Below are positions 12,849-20,554 of a stretch of DNA of 24,451 nucleotides, in pieces (within the stretch, counting starts at the first letter, position 1; each line of letters begins with the position of its first letter). The DNA is taken from positions 1 to 24,451 of IMG/VR virus record IMGVR_UViG_3300006802_000543. One strand, 5' to 3'. Origin of the DNA: a virus. The notes under the pieces are model-generated. The model was not told the origin of the DNA and made no database searches. It was given only the letters and a program-made list of their open reading frames with translations. Position numbers and translations under genes: made by a program.

Positions 12849-13170
12849 AGACCCGATGGCCGCGCTACAAACAGCGGTGGATGTGGCGCAAATGAAGGTG
12901 CCGAGTGAATCATTGGCCGAAAAGCTCTCTCCGCTTTCCTCGATGCCACATAAGCAAGGGGATGGAGAACGGATGATCCTGCATGCACTGAATAAGATCG
13001 ATCCTGTGCGCGTTGCCGAGGGCGCATTCTTTGAGTTGAACCGTGTGCTGTACGAAGTGACGCGGGTATCCAAGAGCGGCAAGCTGTTATGCAAGCCATT
13101 TACGGGGCAGTTGCTTGTTCCACGTGGAACCGCGACGGCCACACAGATTCAGGGGGCAAAGAAAGCCTAG
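12841..13170 (+). CDS. Hypothetical protein between small and large terminase
   Basis: A 109-aa protein overlapping the previous gene by 8 nt. The N-half is low in structure (PSESLAEKLSPLSSMPHKQ). The C-half has short strands (FFELNRVLYEVTRVSKSGK). Its TAG stop overlaps the GTG start of the terminase ATPase gene by one base, so it is coupled to packaging. No family is recognised. Confidence 0.65.
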   Translation: MTKDPMAALQTAVDVAQMKVPSESLAEKLSPLSSMPHKQGDGERMILHALNKIDPVRVAEGAFFELNRVLYEVTRVSKSGKLLCKPFTGQLLVPRGTATATQIQGAKKA

Positions 13171-13796
13171 TGGCCGATAAAGCGACCGAAAAGCTGCTGA
13201 AGTATTACGCCAAGAACATCCCCGCGATGATTCTTGAAACGGGATGGTTCAAAACCCGCGACGAAGATAACCCGGACGGCGGCGACCATCCCCTACCCGA
13301 TAAAGAATACCTCCGCTATCTGCTGGAACAGTATTGTCTGCATCAACGGATCATTCTGCCGAAGTCGAGACAGGTGTTAGTTACGTGGTCGTGGGCCGCG
13401 TATGGGTTGGCGCGCTGTCTTACGCGCAAGAACTTCTTGGCGATTTACCAGACCAAGCGCGAAGAGGATGCGGTGGGGTTTATGGATCGCGTACATTTTA
13501 TCTATGAACATCTACCGCCAGAGATACGGGCCGCACGGCCAGCCAAGCTCGATAACAGCCTGAAGCTGGAAATGCTGGATAGTGACGCCAAGTTTTGGGG
13601 CATCCCGCAAGGCGCCGATATTATCCGGTCAAATACGGTGTCGCTGTTCTTTGCCGACGAAGTGAATTTTCAACCGAATGCGCGCGCGTCTTTGCGTGCG
13701 GCGATGCCGTCCTTGGGCAAGAACGGGCAAGGGATATGGGGTTCTTCGGCCAACGCCGGTGGACTCATGGAGAAATTGATTCACGCCACATGGTAA
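13170..13796 (+). CDS. terL-N: Terminase large subunit, ATPase half (split gene)
   Basis: A 208-aa protein starting at GTG 13170. It holds all motifs of the packaging ATPase. A Walker A variant PKSRQVLVTW spans residues 64-73. Walker B SLFFADEV carries Asp163-Glu164. The coupling motif GSSANAGG lies at about 191-198. It stops at LIHATW, where intact homologues go on into the linker and nuclease domain. That missing part is encoded separately at 13968-15173. The motor half alone would be expected to bind portal and hydrolyse ATP but not cut DNA. A longer frame from 13089 overlaps the previous gene heavily and is unlikely. Confidence 0.85.
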   Translation: MADKATEKLLKYYAKNIPAMILETGWFKTRDEDNPDGGDHPLPDKEYLRYLLEQYCLHQRIILPKSRQVLVTWSWAAYGLARCLTRKNFLAIYQTKREEDAVGFMDRVHFIYEHLPPEIRAARPAKLDNSLKLEMLDSDAKFWGIPQGADIIRSNTVSLFFADEVNFQPNARASLRAAMPSLGKNGQGIWGSSANAGGLMEKLIHATW

Positions 13797-13806
13797 GGGA
13801 GTCCGT

Positions 13807-13971
13807 ATGCAGATTGGCGAAGGGAAAGCGAAGCTCGGTGATCCGCTGCATCATACGTTTTCGACGTTGAAGGGGGTTCAATATCGGCTGAAGTATTGCC
13901 CGACCTGCTTGACGTTGCACCGGGAAGTGATCGACACCGAAGAAGAACATGACACGAAAGTAGACTTGTGA
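13807..13971 (+). CDS. 54-aa CxxC protein between the two terminase halves
   Basis: A small protein with one CPTC pair (YCPTCLTLHRE) plus nearby His residues and an acidic tail. It starts ten bases after the ATPase stop with AAGGGAG upstream, and its TGA overlaps the GTG start of the nuclease half. It occupies precisely the break point of terL, so its translation is coupled to the nuclease. It might bridge the halves or be residue of an insertion; neither is shown. Confidence 0.6.
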   Translation: MQIGEGKAKLGDPLHHTFSTLKGVQYRLKYCPTCLTLHREVIDTEEEHDTKVDL

Positions 13972-15173
13972 CGGTTATAACAGGATTCCTCGAAAATCCT
14001 CCCGACGAAGAAGAGGCGAAACAGCCGGAAAAGTTTTGTCCTGGCTGCCGGCGCGCGCTGTTCAAGGAACACTTCGATAAAAACCAGTTTGCCAGCGATG
14101 GGTACTACACCTATTGCAAGGAATGTCGGGCTGCGAAGAAGCGCGAGAGGGAAGATCCGCCCCCCGTTCTCGATACGGTTGAAGTGACACCGGCAGAGCC
14201 TACGGCGAAGCGCGGCAAGGTCCCTGACGGCATCCTCAACGGCATCCAGGTGCCGGATGATGTAGAGGCGCCGATGGAAGGCGTGTGGGCGTGGCACACT
14301 CCGAAGGGGTGGCGCGTCATTGCCCTCCACTACTCAGCCGACCCTGACAAGCGGCCAGGGACCGAAGCCGGCGATGCGTGGATTGCGAAAAAGAAGGCCG
14401 ATACCTCGGAGCGTGACTGGAAGCGGGAATATGAACTCGATCATACGATTGCCGAAGGCGAGCCGTTTTACTCTACGTTCAATCGTTCGCTCCATGTGCG
14501 GCGCTGCGTCTACGATCCCACGCGGCCGCTCTTGCGTGGGTGGGACTTTGGGAAGGGGCATCCATCCATTGTCTTTGCCCAGGTGGACGAAAAAGCAAAA
14601 CTCAAGGTCCTGTGGTCATATATCTATACGAACCTGAACATCTACCAACTTGTTCCCATCGTCATAGCGGAAACGAATGCCCGTTTTCCTGAAGCGAAAG
14701 AGATTCGGGACTATGGCGACCCAGCCGGCGCGCAAGAGACAGACAAGGGCGCAACCACGATGATTCTCTTGAACACCTTCAAGATCAAGTTGATCTATCG
14801 TTTCAGTTTCATCGAGGAAGGCGCCAAGATGATTGAACAAAAGCTCATGCTGCAAGCCGATGGATCGCCGGGGTTGTGGTTGGATCCCTGTAATAAGGAT
14901 CTCAACGAAGGCTTTGAAAGCGGGTATGTGCTGGATACGGGCGCGAGCGGGAAGGACAGTGAAGGGCGGATCAAGAACAGCCCGAAAAAGGATGGCTGGT
15001 ACGATCATGTCATGGATGCCTTACGGTACTTGATCGTAAACGTGTTCTCGATGCTGCCGGATAAGCAGAGCGATCAGGACAAGGCGTGGGAGAAGATAGG
15101 TCTGTGGCGTACCAACGAACAGCATGCGGCGCGGGAATCGGAGAAAGAACCGATGGAGGAATTCAACCTATGA
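13968..15173 (+). CDS. terL-C: Terminase large subunit, nuclease half with N-terminal zinc finger
   Basis: A 401-aa protein from GTG 13968. Residues 24-53 form a C4 zinc finger (CPGC ... CKEC) of the kind often next to HNH nucleases, then a basic and Pro-rich linker. From about residue 104 the sequence is terminase: GVWAWHTPKGWRV, LHYSADPDKRPG, DWKREYEL. The RNase H-fold nuclease has Asp192 (RGWDFGKGH), Asp250 (YGDPAG) and Asp349 (DHVMDALRYL). These match the three acidic motifs that cut concatemeric DNA. No ATPase motifs are present. Together with the gene at 13170-13796 it makes one complete TerL. Confidence 0.87.
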   Translation: MTVITGFLENPPDEEEAKQPEKFCPGCRRALFKEHFDKNQFASDGYYTYCKECRAAKKREREDPPPVLDTVEVTPAEPTAKRGKVPDGILNGIQVPDDVEAPMEGVWAWHTPKGWRVIALHYSADPDKRPGTEAGDAWIAKKKADTSERDWKREYELDHTIAEGEPFYSTFNRSLHVRRCVYDPTRPLLRGWDFGKGHPSIVFAQVDEKAKLKVLWSYIYTNLNIYQLVPIVIAETNARFPEAKEIRDYGDPAGAQETDKGATTMILLNTFKIKLIYRFSFIEEGAKMIEQKLMLQADGSPGLWLDPCNKDLNEGFESGYVLDTGASGKDSEGRIKNSPKKDGWYDHVMDALRYLIVNVFSMLPDKQSDQDKAWEKIGLWRTNEQHAARESEKEPMEEFNL

Positions 15174-15457
15174 ATTTGAGCATTGGCGTATTTATCCCTG
15201 AAGGAATGAAAATACCTCGATTCTATGAAGTGGCGTATCGGTGTTGGGATCGTTCGGGATCGATGTGTTATCCGATCCCGATAAATTGGATCGTGAGATT
15301 TTGTGTTTGGTTTAAGCTGCTAAATCGTCCTGGGTTTGGACGTACAGATAAGGTTGGCCTTAAGGCTTATCAACGAGGATTAAGGCAAGGTAGAAGAGAA
15401 GGGTATATGAAAGCCGTGAAAAGCATTTATCATACAACGCATGGCGTTCATCCATGA
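15170..15457 (+). CDS. Hypothetical small protein
   Basis: A 95-aa protein from the ATG in an ATGA overlap with terL-C. Aromatic and basic (YEVAYRCWDRSGSMCYP, INWIVRFCVWFKL). Sense-strand composition is more A/T-rich than its neighbours, hinting at separate acquisition. The C-terminus is basic (YQRGLRQGRREGYMKAVK). No family is recognised. Confidence 0.6.
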   Translation: MNLSIGVFIPEGMKIPRFYEVAYRCWDRSGSMCYPIPINWIVRFCVWFKLLNRPGFGRTDKVGLKAYQRGLRQGRREGYMKAVKSIYHTTHGVHP

Positions 15458-15684
15458 GCCAACGGGTGAAGATCCATGTTGACCAAAGCGAAGTGCGGCC
15501 GGTCACGCCGGGGAATCGCTGTATTACCGTGTGCGACATGGCCGGCACGATCTTGGAGCGCGGCGAGCGGATTGAACTGCATGGGACATGGATCTTACGC
15601 CAGTATCGGAATCCTGTGCCCTGTGCGGCAAGCGTGGTGCTATATACCGAAGATGACGGCTCAACCTACAGGATGGTGAAGTAA
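15454..15684 (+). CDS. Hypothetical small beta-rich protein
   Basis: A 76-aa protein, probably a small beta barrel (VKIHVDQSEVRPVTPGN, RIELHGTWILRQY, ASVVLYTEDDG). ATGA overlap upstream and a one-base TAATG overlap downstream. Function is unknown. Confidence 0.6.
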   Translation: MSQRVKIHVDQSEVRPVTPGNRCITVCDMAGTILERGERIELHGTWILRQYRNPVPCAASVVLYTEDDGSTYRMVK

Positions 15685-15998
15685 TGAACTGGTTCAAGTC
15701 GAAACCCTGCCAGGTGTGCAAAGTGAAAGACCAAGTGATTGCGGAGCTAGAGAAGCAAGTCACGCGGCTGTCTGGACAGTTGGCCCATTCCCGCGAGCGG
15801 GAAGAAAAGGCGGTTGATGCGCTACTAGAGCGGCAAGGCACGGCGCCAGTGACGCCGCAACCCCGCATGACGTTCAAGGATTCTGAGAACGCCCAAAAGC
15901 AGGCATTCGGCATGTTCTTGGATGAGCATGACGACGGAAGCGGGGCCGTGCTGGAAGTCGATCGCCTCAATGTCGAGAAATCCCCCCTCTTGCCATAA
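15684..15998 (+). CDS. Coiled-coil protein with N-terminal CxxC
   Basis: A 104-aa protein with PCQVCKVKD at the start, a heptad helix (VIAELEKQVTRLSGQLAHSR) and an acidic C-terminal segment. It is coupled to the previous gene and is the last gene before the portal promoter. A role in head assembly is possible but not shown. Confidence 0.65.
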   Translation: MNWFKSKPCQVCKVKDQVIAELEKQVTRLSGQLAHSREREEKAVDALLERQGTAPVTPQPRMTFKDSENAQKQAFGMFLDEHDDGSGAVLEVDRLNVEKSPLLP

Positions 15999-16003
15999 AA
16001 GAC

Positions 16004-16031
16004 TTGACATACCTGCATCCCATGTGATATG
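16004..16031 (+). promoter_or_regulatory. Candidate promoter for the capsid genes
   Basis: TTGACA (16004-16009) with GATATG (16026-16031) after 16 bp, the latter preceded by TGT as in an extended -10. The -35 is perfect and the -10 weak. It lies about 50 bp before the portal gene. Confidence 0.5.
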
Positions 16032-16038
16032 GGGTGCA
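16014..16038. promoter_or_regulatory. 25-bp inverted repeat overlapping the capsid promoter
   Basis: TGCATCCCAT and ATGGGGTGCA match as reverse complements at 9 of 10 positions around GTGAT. The element covers the spacer and the -10, a typical repressor position; as RNA it would be a hairpin. Confidence 0.55.
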
Positions 16039-16083
16039 TTGTCTCACCGTTGCGTCAAACTTTCTTAGCGGTTCTCACATGAC

Positions 16084-18333
16084 TTGGCTAAGAAACTCAC
16101 CGACGCCGAACTTGTTTCAGAAGTCCAGCAAGAGCTAAACCGCTCCAAGCACCTGCGCTTTGCCTTTGAGCGCGATTGGTACGGCAATCTCCTTTTTAAG
16201 CAGGGCCACCAGTGGATTGTGTGGGATGAAACGGGCCGGCGCTTCCGTCAGAAGAAGCTCAAGCCCTGGATCCCCCAGCCTGTCACGAATCGCTTTGCCT
16301 CCACCCTCGATGCGCTTGTCTCCCTCATGCTCCGGGTGCAGCCCGACATGCAATGGCGGTCGGACGATCCCAACAATGAAAGCCTCAAGTCGGTAGCTGA
16401 AACCGCAACTAAGCTGGTGTCGCGCGTCAAGGACATGACGCATTTCAACCTGTGGCGGCAAACGCTGGCCGGCTGGTTGACGTACACCGGCAATGCCTAC
16501 CTGGTGAACTACTACGATCAGGAAGGCGGTATTCCGATCGAGGTTCCCATCTATCGGTGCAAACAGTGCGGCAACGAGGATTTGCCGACTGGGTTTGAGG
16601 AAGGGTGCCAGGAATGCGGCGGGAATGAGCATGAGTACTCGATGGACTCATCCACCGGGGCACCCAAGCAAGTGCAATTTACGGGCGGCAGCGTCAGAAC
16701 CGAAGTGGCCTCCCCGTTTGAAGTGTTCATGGATTTCAGCGTCACCGAATGGCACCGGCAACCCTACATCATTCGCGTGAAAGATCGCACACTTGAATAC
16801 TTCAAGACGCGGTACGGCAAGCGTGGGGAGAAGGTTGAGGCTGGCGGGACTTCAACGCTAGGGGAATTCTACTCAAGTAGTTTGGCATACATGGCGAGCG
16901 GTCCTGGGATTAACCCCTCGGCCGGTCAAGTACATCGGCGCCCTGGCAATGCGGAAGTCTGGTACGTGCGGCGCCCGGATGACACCTACCCCGATGGGTT
17001 GACGGCGGTGATTGCTGGGAACGAACTGCTTGAAAAGAATGAGGAATTGCCAGAGGACCACGCCGGCAATCATTTCCTCCCTGTCACGCAATTTATTTTT
17101 GACCCTATCCCCGGATCTGCTGTGGGCAAGACGGTGGCGAGTGACTTACGCCCGAAGCAGAAACAGCGCAACGAACTCGAAAGCCTCATCCAGCTAATTA
17201 CTATGCGAATGGCAAATCCGGTTTGGATCATCCCCTACGGCACGGACGTAGAGGGATTTTCCGGTCAGCCGGGGGCGGTGCTGAAAGCCATTCAACTTTC
17301 CCCGAACGCCAGTAGCAACCCGCAACGGTTGCCCGGTGAAAACGTACCCTCCTCCGTCATGCAATGGCTCGAAAAGATCGACAACGACATGGAGGAAATG
17401 GCCTCGGTATTTGACGTACTGAAGGGACAGGCCCCTGCTGGGATCACAGCCGGCTATGCCATTCAACTATTGATTGAGCGCGGCCAATCGCGGTGGGGGC
17501 CACTTTTCCAGCGATGGGAAAACGGCATGGTCATGTGGGCACAGCAAGTCACGGCGCTGTGCAAGGAGTACATGCCGGCAGAACAACTCCGCTCGATTCT
17601 TGGCGAACACGGCGAATGGGAAGTAGGCAAGTTCAAAGAGGAGTCGATGGCCGGCCTGAACCTCACGGTTGAGGCGGGATCCGCTAAACCGCAATCGGCC
17701 CTGTCTGAGCAAGCGATGGTCGATCAACTCATTGGGCAAGGGCTGATTGATCCGTCAGACCCCCAAGTGAAAGCGGAAATCCTGCGATCGGTCGGCATGG
17801 GGAAGTACGACAACCTAGCCGATTGGGACATGAAAGACGCCTCACGCGAAGAAGAGGCGTTTTACAAAATCGCCATTGCTTACGATTTAGCGGAAATCTC
17901 CCAGCAAGTTCAGGCAATGGCGCAATCCCCCGGCGCCGACCCCCAACGGGTTCAGTCAGCGGTGATGCAGGTTCAAACCTTGGCGCAAGGGGGCGTGCGG
18001 TACCGCGAGCAAATCGATAACCACATGATCCACCTATGGGCGCACAAGCGGTTTGCCAAGACCGATAAGTTCTTGAAGCTCTCCCCTGAATGGCAAGCCG
18101 TCTGGTTGCAGCATATCACCCAGCACGCCATGCGAATTCAGCAAGAAGCAATGATCCAAGCTGGCGCCGGCATGATGCCGCCTCCACCCGGAGCGGCCGG
18201 TGGGCCGACTCCTCCCGGCAAACCGGCCGGCTCCCCTCCGGGCCAAGCGCAACCGGGGGGCGGTCCTCCTGAACAGGTGGGGGCTTCTCCGCAAGGGGGG
18301 CATATCAATAATCCGGTGAACATGGGCGCCTAA
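16084..18333 (+). CDS. Portal protein with zinc-ribbon insertion
   Basis: A 749-aa protein. The N-terminal part resembles large phage portals: RDWYGNLLFKQGHQW, then FASTLDALVSLML, then WLTYTGNAYLVNYY. An insertion at about residues 158-182 carries two CxxC pairs (YRCKQCG ... CQECGG). Later segments suit the portal core (RPKQKQRNELESLIQLI, LKGQAPAGITAGYAIQLL), followed by a long helical part and a disordered Pro/Gly-rich tail. As the dodecameric head vertex it would seat the terminase. The only in-frame start after a stop at 16066 is TTG 16084, with no clear ribosome-binding site. The portal call rests on size, order and these segments. Confidence 0.85.
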   Translation: MAKKLTDAELVSEVQQELNRSKHLRFAFERDWYGNLLFKQGHQWIVWDETGRRFRQKKLKPWIPQPVTNRFASTLDALVSLMLRVQPDMQWRSDDPNNESLKSVAETATKLVSRVKDMTHFNLWRQTLAGWLTYTGNAYLVNYYDQEGGIPIEVPIYRCKQCGNEDLPTGFEEGCQECGGNEHEYSMDSSTGAPKQVQFTGGSVRTEVASPFEVFMDFSVTEWHRQPYIIRVKDRTLEYFKTRYGKRGEKVEAGGTSTLGEFYSSSLAYMASGPGINPSAGQVHRRPGNAEVWYVRRPDDTYPDGLTAVIAGNELLEKNEELPEDHAGNHFLPVTQFIFDPIPGSAVGKTVASDLRPKQKQRNELESLIQLITMRMANPVWIIPYGTDVEGFSGQPGAVLKAIQLSPNASSNPQRLPGENVPSSVMQWLEKIDNDMEEMASVFDVLKGQAPAGITAGYAIQLLIERGQSRWGPLFQRWENGMVMWAQQVTALCKEYMPAEQLRSILGEHGEWEVGKFKEESMAGLNLTVEAGSAKPQSALSEQAMVDQLIGQGLIDPSDPQVKAEILRSVGMGKYDNLADWDMKDASREEEAFYKIAIAYDLAEISQQVQAMAQSPGADPQRVQSAVMQVQTLAQGGVRYREQIDNHMIHLWAHKRFAKTDKFLKLSPEWQAVWLQHITQHAMRIQQEAMIQAGAGMMPPPPGAAGGPTPPGKPAGSPPGQAQPGGGPPEQVGASPQGGHINNPVNMGA

Positions 18334-18346
18334 CACTTTCGGGACA

Positions 18347-18423
18347 CTCGCCCCCGTCATTAGGCGAGGTTCGGCACGCTGGCCGTTATCCAGCGGATTA
18401 CGGTTCGCCACCCGATAGTGGCG
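18347..18423 (+). promoter_or_regulatory. Three consecutive hairpins between portal and scaffold
   Basis: Three perfect 6-bp stems follow one another: CTCGCC/GGCGAG (18347-18368), CGCTGG/CCAGCG (18377-18395) and CGCCAC/GTGGCG (18406-18423). The last ends four bases before the AAGGGGG ribosome-binding site of the scaffold gene. No T-run. A structured leader or processing element is likely. Confidence 0.55.
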
Positions 18424-18435
18424 TAAGGGGGTCGT

Positions 18436-19176
18436 ATGGAGAACGAAATTCAGGAAGTCAACGAAGCAGGCCAAGAGGGATTGGGGAACGAAGGGAACTC
18501 CGGTGTTCCTCCGCAATCGCCGGCTGAAAAGACGGTGCCGTTATCGGCCTTGGTCAACGAGCGGCGCCAAGCGCAGGGCCGCATTGCCTCGTTGTCGGCC
18601 AGGATTCAGGAATTGGAAGCGCGGACCAATCCTCAACCACGTTCGGCCGGTACGCAGTCGGAAGAGGACTCGCACCGGGAACAGTGGTGGGAAAAGCTGA
18701 AGATCAAAGAGCCGTTGTCGAAGATCGAAGCGATGGAAAAGCGCCTCGAACAGTTACAGGCTAAAGCGGAAATGGGTGAGAAGGCGTTTACGCAAGTTTC
18801 CGCTGCGGCGAATCGGGCCATGAACAAGGTCGAGAAAATCGTGGGGTCCTTCTTTGACAAGGATCTCGAAAGCATCGGGTACAGCAAAGACGAGTGGGAC
18901 ACAATCGTTGCCGCGCAAATGACGGACGACGATGTAGCCGAATGCTTTGCCGATCCAAACCACGCGAGAGAAGTAGCCCAGCGCGTGAAAGCCAAGCTCA
19001 TGCCGAAGATCAATCAAAACAAATCCGCGATTGCGGCGAAGATTGCCAACCTCCCGCGCAACCCTGCGCCTGGGGGCACGCCTCCTGCGCCGCCGTCGCC
19101 CACGCCCGTTAAGGGCAAAGCCCTCCATGCCAGAGCTTTTGAACGGCTCCAAGGCAGAGTGAGTGCAGAAGGGTAA
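18436..19176 (+). CDS. Capsid scaffolding protein
   Basis: A 246-aa acidic, mostly helical protein lying between portal and major capsid genes. Features: a polar N-terminus (NEAGQEGLGNEGNSGVPP), a coiled coil (RIASLSARIQELEAR, MEKRLEQLQAKAEM), a middle helical part, and a Pro-rich linker followed by a basic C-terminal helix (KALHARAFERLQGRV). A C-terminal basic helix contacting the coat is known for scaffolds. The assignment rests on position and this layout. Confidence 0.75.
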   Translation: MENEIQEVNEAGQEGLGNEGNSGVPPQSPAEKTVPLSALVNERRQAQGRIASLSARIQELEARTNPQPRSAGTQSEEDSHREQWWEKLKIKEPLSKIEAMEKRLEQLQAKAEMGEKAFTQVSAAANRAMNKVEKIVGSFFDKDLESIGYSKDEWDTIVAAQMTDDDVAECFADPNHAREVAQRVKAKLMPKINQNKSAIAAKIANLPRNPAPGGTPPAPPSPTPVKGKALHARAFERLQGRVSAEG

Positions 19177-19182
19177 GGAACG

Positions 19183-20490
19183 ATGGCCGCTCTTTCAAAC
19201 GTGCAATCCACGGCAGTAGACGCCTTTAACGAAGTCCTCAAGATCGATTACGAGAAGGGGATTGTTGATTCGCTGAACGATGAACAGCCGTTGTTGGCTG
19301 AGATTCAGAAGGACAGCGAATCATGGACCGGACAGAAGGTGGTATTCCCGGTTCGCCTGAAGCGGAACTACTCTGCGGCAGCGACCACGGAAGGATACCG
19401 CTACCACACTCCCGGCAAACAGCAGTACGACGACTGGGAAATTCCTTGCAAGTTCGCGCATGGGTCGATCCGGTTGACCGCGCAGGTCATTAACGCCTCG
19501 CTCAAGAGCAAGGGGGCGTTTGCGCGTGCGCTGGGATCGGAAATCGATGGCCTTGTCGAGGACATGTCGAACTACCGGGGCCGTGCGGTGTGGGGCTTCG
19601 GGAAAGGCGTGCTGTGCTTGGTCAACGGGGATCCTGGCACGACAACGACAATCACGGTCGATGCGCCTCATGGCGTGGCCGGCAGCGTGAACGGCGCCCG
19701 GTTCATCCAGCCGGGAATGTTCGTGGCGTTTATCAATCCCGGTACTGGGGCCATTCGCGCGGGTGGCGCGCGCACGGTGGACACTGTGGCCGCTGCCGGA
19801 ACCTCCTTCGATATTACAGCGGCCTGCGATGCGGCCGTAGGAGATAACGACTACGTGGTAATCGCCATGCAGTCGGATACCTCCGATGTGAACGAAACCA
19901 CGTATGACCGGGAAATCATGGGCATGCTGGGATTGGTGGATACCACTACCTATGTCAGCACCCTTCATGCAATCGATCGGTCGGCTTCTCCTGGGAATTA
20001 CCTGCAATCCGTGGCAATCGCCTCGGTGGGCGCGTTGAGCGCCGATGTGATGCAGCGCGCGCTCGATACCGTGCATCAGAAGGCGCGCGGCAAGACAGAC
20101 GCCATTTGGTGTGAGCATGCCGTGCGGCGTGCGTATCAGGTGATGTTGGAGAACGATCGCCGGTACATGTCGGCCTCCCTCGTTCGGCCGGATGGCGGAA
20201 CCGCTGCGGCCAAGGGGAAGGATCTGGACTTTGGCGGCATTCCGATCAAGACGGACAAGGATGCCCCTTACGGCATGATGTTCGGCTTGCAGTACGACAC
20301 GTTCACGCACTGGACCTTGACCGAAGGCCAGTGGGCCGACGATCACGGCTCGATCCTCCGGTTCGTGGATGGCTATGACGCCTACGAAGCGGTGTATCGC
20401 GTGTTCGATAACATCGGCTGCGAAGCTCCTCAGCGGAATTGGAAGCTGTCTGGCATTACGAATAACGCGGTCGTGGTTCACCTGCCGTAG
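19183..20490 (+). CDS. Major capsid protein (HK97-type fold)
   Basis: A 435-aa protein. It opens with a helical N-arm (LSNVQSTAVDAFNEVLKIDY), a loop region (SWTGQKVVFPVRLKRN) and the peripheral-domain helices (LVEDMSNYRGRAVWGFGKGV). A beta-rich insertion-like domain (about 148-235) starts at GDPGTTTTITVDAPHGV. The C-terminal half has the axial-domain pattern (DAIWCEHAVRRAYQVMLEND, DLDFGGIPIKTDKDAPYG). Order after portal and scaffold and before a terminator is as expected. The ATG follows AAGGAACG. No protease is visible, so maturation may use the scaffold only. Confidence 0.87.
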   Translation: MAALSNVQSTAVDAFNEVLKIDYEKGIVDSLNDEQPLLAEIQKDSESWTGQKVVFPVRLKRNYSAAATTEGYRYHTPGKQQYDDWEIPCKFAHGSIRLTAQVINASLKSKGAFARALGSEIDGLVEDMSNYRGRAVWGFGKGVLCLVNGDPGTTTTITVDAPHGVAGSVNGARFIQPGMFVAFINPGTGAIRAGGARTVDTVAAAGTSFDITAACDAAVGDNDYVVIAMQSDTSDVNETTYDREIMGMLGLVDTTTYVSTLHAIDRSASPGNYLQSVAIASVGALSADVMQRALDTVHQKARGKTDAIWCEHAVRRAYQVMLENDRRYMSASLVRPDGGTAAAKGKDLDFGGIPIKTDKDAPYGMMFGLQYDTFTHWTLTEGQWADDHGSILRFVDGYDAYEAVYRVFDNIGCEAPQRNWKLSGITNNAVVVHLP

Positions 20491-20502
20491 CGGGTGACTG
20501 GC

Positions 20503-20532
20503 GCGGGGGGCCTTTCGGGGCCTCCCGCTTTT
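20503..20532 (+). terminator. Rho-independent terminator after the major capsid gene
   Basis: GCGGGGGGCC pairs with GGCCTCCCGC (10 bp, one G-U) around TTTCGG, followed by TTTTCCCTTT. It lies 12 bp after the capsid stop codon. Confidence 0.8.
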
Positions 20533-20554
20533 CCCTTTAGCAATGAGGCATGAC

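Noticed and set aside
13797-13967. Group I intron or intein in terL
   Set aside because: The gap is only 171 nt, is filled by a coupled ORF, and no intein motifs or intron core could be recognised.
18334-18435. Possible tRNA or tRNA-like gene in the triple-hairpin region
   Set aside because: A GGTTCG motif and three stems are present, but there is no acceptor stem closing them and no valid anticodon arm.
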